Shown here piece by piece: positions 8,097-11,831 of a DNA stretch of 11,831 nucleotides. This stretch comes from Dehalococcoidia bacterium UBA5629 (GTDB lineage Bacteria > Chloroflexota > Dehalococcoidia > GIF9 > UBA5629), in the NCBI GenBank assembly GCA_002421445.1, contig DIKB01000052.1, positions 1-11,831 of the forward strand, in the 5' to 3' direction. Under the pieces are notes generated by a model. It was not told where the DNA came from. It worked only from the letters and a program-made list of their open reading frames with translations, and did not search any database. A program made the position numbers and the translations under genes. The number at the start of each line of letters is the position of its first letter. The stretch's first letter is position 1.

Positions 8097-8125
8097 TTGC
8101 AAATAAGGAAAACAAACGTTACAAT
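8097..8125 (+). promoter_or_regulatory. Promoter of the speD-aminopropyltransferase operon
   Basis: A -35 TTGCAA (8097-8102), a 17-base spacer and a -10 TACAAT (8120-8125) form a near-consensus sigma-70-type promoter. Transcription would start near 8132, giving a leader of about 75 bases before the TTG start of speD. Confidence 0.65.
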
Positions 8126-8190
8126 ATCCGCTTGTTGCCGTTATACAAATATATTTACGGAGGGGTGAGTATCGGCAAAATTAATAAGCA

Positions 8191-8197
8191 GGGAGGG
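8191..8197 (+). promoter_or_regulatory. Ribosome binding site that sets the TTG start of speD
   Basis: GGGAGGG ends 8 bases before TTG 8206. The only nearby ATG (8210) is in another frame, and an in-frame TAA at 8185-8187 closes the frame upstream, so TTG 8206 is the only usable start. Confidence 0.7.
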
Positions 8198-8205
8198 TTG
8201 GTACA

Positions 8206-8604
8206 TTGTATGCTCTCGGACGACAAATATTGATAGAATTAAAAGACTGTAATCACAATGTGCTCAACGACATCGATTTTTTGAGGACATGCCTTCGTGA
8301 AACTGCTGAGCGCATTGGAGCCTCTGTAGTTAATGATTCGTTTTATCAGTTTACCCCTCATGGCGTTAGCGGTGTTGTCATAATTGCCGAGTCCCACCTT
8401 GCAATTCATACCTGGCCTGAGCATGATTATGCTGCTGTTGATGTATTCACCTGCGGAAATACGATTGAACCTAAAAACGCTGTAAAAATCCTGGTTGAGA
8501 AGCTGGGCGCTAAAGAATCCTCGTACATCGAACTTAAACGCGGAATGCTTCACGACAATAAAGTGAGTGTATGCCAATATGAGCGACAAGCCGATGACGT
8601 ATAA
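8206..8604 (+). CDS. speD: S-adenosylmethionine decarboxylase proenzyme, prokaryotic class
   Basis: Decarboxylates S-adenosylmethionine to supply the aminopropyl donor for polyamine synthesis. The 132-residue proenzyme is expected to cleave itself between Glu62 and Ser63 in AESHLAIHTWPE, turning Ser63 into the pyruvoyl cofactor; His68 (processing) and Cys83 in TCG (catalysis) are present. These numbers coincide with the Thermotoga-type enzyme when translation starts at TTG 8206, which supports that start. The N-terminus ALGRQILIELKDC is also typical of the family. The downstream aminopropyltransferase overlaps its 3' end, so the two are translated from one message driven by the promoter at 8097-8125. 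The last dozen residues are less conserved and double as the start of the next gene. Confidence 0.96.
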   Translation: MYALGRQILIELKDCNHNVLNDIDFLRTCLRETAERIGASVVNDSFYQFTPHGVSGVVIIAESHLAIHTWPEHDYAAVDVFTCGNTIEPKNAVKILVEKLGAKESSYIELKRGMLHDNKVSVCQYERQADDV

Positions 8605-9505
8605 ATCACATAAATGGTTGCATGATGAGGTTACCCCTCAACTTGTGCAGTTCCATAATATAAGAAAAGTGCTGCATTCTGAACAGACCGCGTTTCAATC
8701 GGTTGATATCGTTGAGACCGATATGTTTGGCCTCTGTCTTGTGCTGGATGGCAAGATACAGTCATCTGCACGTGACGAATTCATTTACCATGAGGCACTG
8801 GTGCATCCGGCAATGCTGGCGCATCCTGATCCGAAGTCGGTATTCATTGCCGGTGGAGGGGAAGGGGCAACTCTCAGAGAGGTTTTGCTTCATAAAACAG
8901 TTCAGCAGGCTACGATGGTTGATATCGATAAACAGGTCGTGGACATCTGCCGCAGATTTCTACCTTCATTTCATCAGAACTCCTTCGATGATCCGAGGGC
9001 GAAAGTTGTTTGCACCGATGCCAGGAAGTATCTTGAGGATACTACCGACAGGTATGACGTGGTCATTATTGATTTGGTGGAGCCTATTGAGGCTGGTCCC
9101 GCTTATCTGCTGTATACACAGGAGTTCTACCGGATTGTCGAGAGTAAGCTTAATCCGGGTGCTATTGTCTGTGTGCAGTCCGGCGCTTCCGGCCTGGCTA
9201 ATGTCGAGAACTATTTTGCTATTCACAATACGCTAAAGAGCGTTTTCCCCATAGTTCGCCCATATCAAACTTATGTTCCTACATTTGTTGATCTCTGGGG
9301 TTTCAATATTGCGTCATTCGCAATTGATCCTCTCAATTTGTCCTCTGCGGAGATCGATAAAAGAATTGCTGCACGATTGACACGGGATTTGAAAGCACTG
9401 GATGGCGCTCGATATTCAGCTTCTTTTGTGCTGTATAAATATCTCCGCCGCGAGCTTGCAGAAGCGAAACGGATCATCAAGGATAACGATCCGCTCTATC
9501 TGTAA
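8579..9505 (+). CDS. speE: Aminopropyltransferase, ACL5/thermospermine-synthase-like (annotated as spermidine synthase in most schemes)
   Basis: Transfers the aminopropyl group of decarboxylated S-adenosylmethionine to a polyamine. From ATG 8579 it has 308 residues; GTG 8567 and ATG 8594 are alternatives, and none has a good Shine-Dalgarno, suggesting coupling to speD, which it overlaps by 26 bases. Visible are LDGKIQSSARDEFIYHEALV, the donor loop GGGEGATLRE, the acidic MVDIDKQVVD and TDARKYLE. The gate motif reads DLVEPIEAGPAYLLYTQEFY, close to the DLADPVEGGPCYQLYTKSFY I recall from plant ACL5, whereas spermidine synthases have DSTDP followed by GPA..LF. YVPTFVDLWGFNIAS likewise resembles ACL5 rather than the YPSG-MWGF form. 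The second acidic residue of the D-x-x-D pair is Glu. Thermospermine, spermidine or an aminopropylagmatine could be the product; the aminopropyltransferase call itself is firm. Confidence 0.93.
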   Translation: MSDKPMTYKSHKWLHDEVTPQLVQFHNIRKVLHSEQTAFQSVDIVETDMFGLCLVLDGKIQSSARDEFIYHEALVHPAMLAHPDPKSVFIAGGGEGATLREVLLHKTVQQATMVDIDKQVVDICRRFLPSFHQNSFDDPRAKVVCTDARKYLEDTTDRYDVVIIDLVEPIEAGPAYLLYTQEFYRIVESKLNPGAIVCVQSGASGLANVENYFAIHNTLKSVFPIVRPYQTYVPTFVDLWGFNIASFAIDPLNLSSAEIDKRIAARLTRDLKALDGARYSASFVLYKYLRRELAEAKRIIKDNDPLYL

Positions 9506-9574
9506 TTGCTTCGCTAAGCTCAAGGTGACATCATACTTCGAGGCTCAATGCATCGACTCATGGAACAACGTCTC

Positions 9575-10834
9575 TTAACGGCGATGAAAAGCCTTTTTGC
9601 GCTTCTTCTCAGGTGAGCTTCTGTTGGTGTAAAACCGTTTGCATTCCGGCCATGGCAGGTTTATCTGAGCGCCTTTGAAGCAGTAAAGCACACAGGGATC
9701 GACATGGCAGCCAAGTGTTGTTTCCAATTTTTCGTAAAGCGTTTCCGGTTCCATTGCTAGAAACTCATCAATGCTGTAAATGCCGATGAGATTCAGTTTC
9801 TCCTCCAGCTTAGGGCCGATGTTGCGGAGAGATTGAAGGGATCGCTTGCGAGATGTATTGATAATTTTAGGGTTCGATGATTCTTTATCTGATATCAAAA
9901 CACTAGTAGGAAATAAACTTGGTTGTTGTTCTAAATAATGCTCGATTCTTTGTTCTGCTAGTTTGCAATACTTACTGTTAATATCATAACCCACGTAATT
10001 TCTATTAGCTTTGCATGCTGCAATTCCTACTGTGCCGCTTCCGATGAATGGATCTAGAATTATTTCTCCTTCAAACGTGTATAATTGAATTAATCGATAG
10101 GGTAATTCGACTGGAAACGGTGCAGGATGTCCAACCTTATTTGCACGTTCTGCAGCGAATGACCAGACACTTTTGGTGTATGTTAAAAACTCCTCTTTGG
10201 AAATTGTGCTATTACGCCTGTAAGGATTGCGTCTTGTAAAAGTATCTTTACAGAAAATCAATATATATTCATGAATGTCACGCAAGACGGGATTGTTTGC
10301 TTTTAGCCATGTTCCCCATGCTGTGGATGGGCTAGCACTGGAATTTTTGTCCCAGATTACCTCACCTCTCATAAAAAAACCAATTTCCTGCATATCATGA
10401 ATAATAAAACTATGCAAAGGAATGTAAGGTTTTCGTCCCAAATTTGCAATGTTAATGCATGCTCTACCACCAGGTACTAGCACTCGATAGGTTTCTTTGA
10501 ATATTTTTTTTAATATATCTCTATATTGTTTGAGAGATAAATTTTCGTCGTAATCTTTTCCAACATTGTAGGGGGGAGATGTAACCATGAGGTGAACACT
10601 GCAATCAGGTAGTTCATCCATATGTTCGCTGCTTTTACAGAAGATTTTATTTAGATTGTGTGTATCGATATGGTTCTCAATATGTACGAAGGCAGTTTCA
10701 TTTTGCGGTGTCATATCTTCGTATAAACGGCTATTATAGAATTTTGAGGAATCATGATTGAAACGCCCAGGGGTTCCGAATGAACTTGTTTGCGTCCCAA
10801 CTCTTTCTTTTTTATAAGATGTTTGTAGCTGCAT
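9575..10834 (-). CDS. Site-specific DNA methyltransferase (N4-cytosine/N6-adenine, beta class) fused to a Cdd1-like helix-hairpin-helix domain
   Basis: Residues 1-305 form the modification half of a type II restriction-modification pair. A GTPGRFNHDSSKFYNSRLYE lead segment is followed by the catalytic TSPPYNVGKDYD (85-96). The donor-binding motif ILDPFIGSGTVGIAACKANR (259-278) comes after it, giving the order motif IV then motif I of the beta class. SPPY favours N4-cytosine, but N6-adenine is not excluded. After a linker (306-331), residues 332-400 form a separate HhH domain (LRNIGPKLEEKLNLIGIYSI, then LYEKL and HVDPCVLYCFKGA), resembling Cdd1/pathogenicity-locus proteins. A basic tail ends in KKRKKAFHRR. 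The methyltransferase part is AT-rich, while the HhH part has the composition of the chromosome (32/60 G+C at 9781-9840). ATG 10834 lies 2 bases after the endonuclease stop. The 69-base gap to the convergent aminopropyltransferase holds nothing recognisable. Confidence 0.9.
   Translation of the reverse strand: MQLQTSYKKERVGTQTSSFGTPGRFNHDSSKFYNSRLYEDMTPQNETAFVHIENHIDTHNLNKIFCKSSEHMDELPDCSVHLMVTSPPYNVGKDYDENLSLKQYRDILKKIFKETYRVLVPGGRACINIANLGRKPYIPLHSFIIHDMQEIGFFMRGEVIWDKNSSASPSTAWGTWLKANNPVLRDIHEYILIFCKDTFTRRNPYRRNSTISKEEFLTYTKSVWSFAAERANKVGHPAPFPVELPYRLIQLYTFEGEIILDPFIGSGTVGIAACKANRNYVGYDINSKYCKLAEQRIEHYLEQQPSLFPTSVLISDKESSNPKIINTSRKRSLQSLRNIGPKLEEKLNLIGIYSIDEFLAMEPETLYEKLETTLGCHVDPCVLYCFKGAQINLPWPECKRFYTNRSSPEKKRKKAFHRR
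9802..9829. repeat. Direct repeat copy 1 (inside the methyltransferase-HhH fusion)
   Basis: Encodes LRNIGPKLEE on the minus strand. It matches 11804-11830 over about 27 bases with one substitution (9818 G versus 11819 A) and one extra base (one C at 9809). It sits just beside the composition break near 9845. Confidence 0.8.
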
Positions 10835-10836
10835 AA

Positions 10837-11724
10837 TTATTCATTACCTTTGCGTAACAAAGCTAAAAAGCGCTGAGCTTTTTGCTCGTATGTACCTTCT
10901 TTATTGGCTATCTCAATCAATTTACCCAATTTCTTTTTACTTTGCATGCTGGAAAAAAAATCTCTGTCTTGTTGCAATAAATCGAAAGATAGCTTTTTTA
11001 ATTCATCGTACGTATCAAATTTGTAGAACCCAAATATTGGCGTATTTTTGATATTTTCGCCATTGTTGTCAAGCGGTGCAGGATTTATGGACCAGAATCC
11101 TTGTACAATGCCATTCTTTTTGAGATGGTCGACTTTGCCGTAATAGCTACTTGTTATCGGAGTGTTCCCAATTACAATTATGGGAATGCCAGATGCTGCA
11201 AAATTTGAAACCCTAATATTAATACTCTTTCCTATAGCTTTAAGCATTGTATCTGATCTTAATAGGCCTGGATTGCCTTGATGCGTTCGATAATCACCAA
11301 TACAGATTAATTTAGCTGGCAGTTTCTTCGCTGGAACAAATTCCCAATTCCATACGATAGACATTTTCACTTCAATAATTAGAAGAATATCTTTGGGATG
11401 TTGGTTAGTGTTCTTAATTTTGCAAATAGCAACATCTGCTGGGCTCTGGTTTGTTAGGCCTATCTCCTCGCATACGACATTTGAAATTGCATAGGCACCA
11501 AGCGAGTTGGCTATTTTGTTAAATAATTCAGTGCACCATTTTTCTGTGTATGCTCCAATAAAAGCATTTCTGCTTTGCAACGTGGTCTTCGGGCCGTTGT
11601 AATGTTTAGGCCAATACGCCAGGAATCGTTCATCATTTGTGCGATAAAATAACTTTTCAGGGTTTGCACTTTCTAATGACTTGGAGAAGAAATCCCTTTC
11701 TTGTTCCTGAGACCAAAGTTTCAT
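10837..11724 (-). CDS. Type II restriction endonuclease, PD-(D/E)XK type
   Basis: A 295-residue protein and the probable cleaving partner of the following methyltransferase. A nuclease core is visible at SPADVAI (Asp97) followed by a beta-strand-like ILLIIEVK (Glu118 and Lys120), fitting D-x(20)-E-x-K of the PD-(D/E)XK fold. N-terminal features include YWPKHYNGPKTTLQSRNAFI (38-57) and EKWCTELF (61-68). The lysine-rich C-terminus ends RKGNE. TAGGAG lies 4 bases before ATG 11724. The gene order is endonuclease first, methyltransferase 2 bases after its stop, so one transcript probably makes both. No controller (C) protein gene is visible. I cannot assign a recognition site. The family call rests on the motif and on the methyltransferase neighbour, not on a recognised relative. 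Composition is AT-rich like the methyltransferase core. Confidence 0.8.
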   Translation of the reverse strand: MKLWSQEQERDFFSKSLESANPEKLFYRTNDERFLAYWPKHYNGPKTTLQSRNAFIGAYTEKWCTELFNKIANSLGAYAISNVVCEEIGLTNQSPADVAICKIKNTNQHPKDILLIIEVKMSIVWNWEFVPAKKLPAKLICIGDYRTHQGNPGLLRSDTMLKAIGKSINIRVSNFAASGIPIIVIGNTPITSSYYGKVDHLKKNGIVQGFWSINPAPLDNNGENIKNTPIFGFYKFDTYDELKKLSFDLLQQDRDFFSSMQSKKKLGKLIEIANKEGTYEQKAQRFLALLRKGNE

Positions 11725-11742
11725 TTTGCTCCTACTACTGAG

Positions 11743-11756
11743 ATTATGTTCATAAT
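11743..11756. promoter_or_regulatory. Perfect palindrome at the start of the restriction-modification operon (possible operator)
   Basis: ATTATG-TT-CATAAT is a 6+2+6 perfect inverted repeat, 18 bases before the endonuclease start codon and directly after a -10-like TATAGT. A repressor bound here would block transcription. No regulator gene is present in the window. Confidence 0.4.
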
Positions 11757-11762
11757 ACTATA
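11757..11762 (-). promoter_or_regulatory. Possible -10 box of the restriction-modification operon
   Basis: TATAGT on the minus strand (11762-11757) matches five of six consensus bases. The best -35-like hexamers, TTACCT or TTTACC, are 19-20 bases upstream, which is too far for a firm call. Confidence 0.3.
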
Positions 11763-11789
11763 CATAAGGGTAAAAATGCGAAGGTAAAT

Positions 11790-11831
11790 AAAATGCAACT
11801 CCGCCTCCAGTTAGGGCCAATGTTGCGGAGG
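11790..11831 (-). pseudogene. Start of a second, broken Cdd1-like helix-hairpin-helix coding region (runs off the window)
   Basis: Read on the minus strand from the window edge, the sequence gives LRNIGP and then shifts frame. Restoring the one base missing relative to 9809 gives LRNIGPKLEAEL, close to LRNIGPKLEEKL in the methyltransferase fusion. Similarity fades below about 11795. The upstream part is outside the window. Confidence 0.55.
11804..11831. repeat. Direct repeat copy 2 (outer edge of the restriction-modification cassette)
   Basis: Same orientation as 9802-9829, with one substitution and one missing base. The repeat may continue beyond the window end, so its true length is unknown. 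Confidence 0.8.

Larger units (their letters stand above)
9845..11800. other. AT-rich restriction-modification cassette, probable horizontally acquired insert
   Basis: G+C falls from 32/60 (9781-9840) to 18/60 (9841-9900) and 12/60 (10501-10560), with 22/60 at 11221-11280, against 31-32/60 in the two neighbouring chromosomal stretches that I counted. The block holds the endonuclease and the methyltransferase core and is bracketed by the imperfect direct repeat. No transposase or integrase is present. Confidence 0.65.

Noticed and set aside
8165..8233. Possible 22-codon leader frame (GTG 8165 to TGA 8231) overlapping the speD start, which could act as a regulatory upstream frame
   Set aside because: The GGAGG before it is only 1 base from the GTG, too close to work, and the peptide has no stall-like feature; the GGGAGGG inside it serves speD.
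8703..9236. Open frame of 177 codons in another frame within the aminopropyltransferase
   Set aside because: It is fully inside a well-conserved gene and has no domain likeness.
9506..9574. Terminator between the aminopropyltransferase and the convergent methyltransferase
   Set aside because: Only a 4-bp stem (GCTT-CGCT-AAGC) without a T-run is present.
9845..11800. Transposon or integrative element carrying the restriction-modification genes
   Set aside because: No transposase, integrase, tRNA target or terminal inverted repeats are visible; only the direct repeat and the composition change are supported.

Overview
The window looks like chromosome from an anaerobic bacterium. A Chloroflexota (Dehalococcoidia-like) origin is my best guess but is not proven. 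It rests on a giant BcrA/BadF-type activase typical of strict anaerobes, a CARDB/Ig-like lipoprotein, a corrinoid adenosyltransferase beside a signal-less corrinoid-type binding protein, and moderate GC with TTG starts. No rRNA, tRNA, CRISPR array or insertion sequence was seen.

Layout. Bases 1-3564 (+) hold the 3' part of a tandem-domain acyl-CoA dehydratase activase. Converging on it is a PAS-GAF-HD-GYP cyclic-di-GMP phosphodiesterase (3576-5156, -). Its good promoter lies in a 116-base divergent region shared with cobO (5273-5818, +). Overlapping the end of cobO is a BtuF-like corrinoid/iron-type binding protein, broken by an in-frame TAG at 6042 but otherwise open to 6737. Its tail runs into the 3' end of a convergent secreted lipoprotein (6661-7935, -). 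A 270-base divergent region holds promoters for both sides and a 12-bp hairpin. It leads into a polyamine operon: speD (8206-8604, TTG start) and an overlapping aminopropyltransferase (8579-9505). The second enzyme looks more like plant/bacterial thermospermine synthases (ACL5 type) than ordinary SpeE.

From about 9845 to 11800 the composition drops sharply. Hand counts give 32/60 G+C at 9781-9840, 18/60 at 9841-9900 and 12/60 at 10501-10560. This AT-rich block encodes a minus-strand type II restriction-modification pair: a PD-(D/E)XK endonuclease followed after 2 bases by a beta-class N4/N6 methyltransferase. The methyltransferase reads in frame into a GC-richer helix-hairpin-helix (Cdd1-like) domain. 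The start of that domain, LRNIGP, reappears at the other edge of the block (11804-11831) as a frameshifted copy. The simplest reading is that the restriction-modification cassette landed in or beside a resident HhH gene and fused with its remainder. This is the most notable feature of the window.

How the genes relate. cobO and the binding protein suggest corrinoid salvage. speD supplies decarboxylated S-adenosylmethionine to the aminopropyltransferase. The restriction-modification pair is a self-contained defence cassette. No functional link between these groups is visible beyond proximity.
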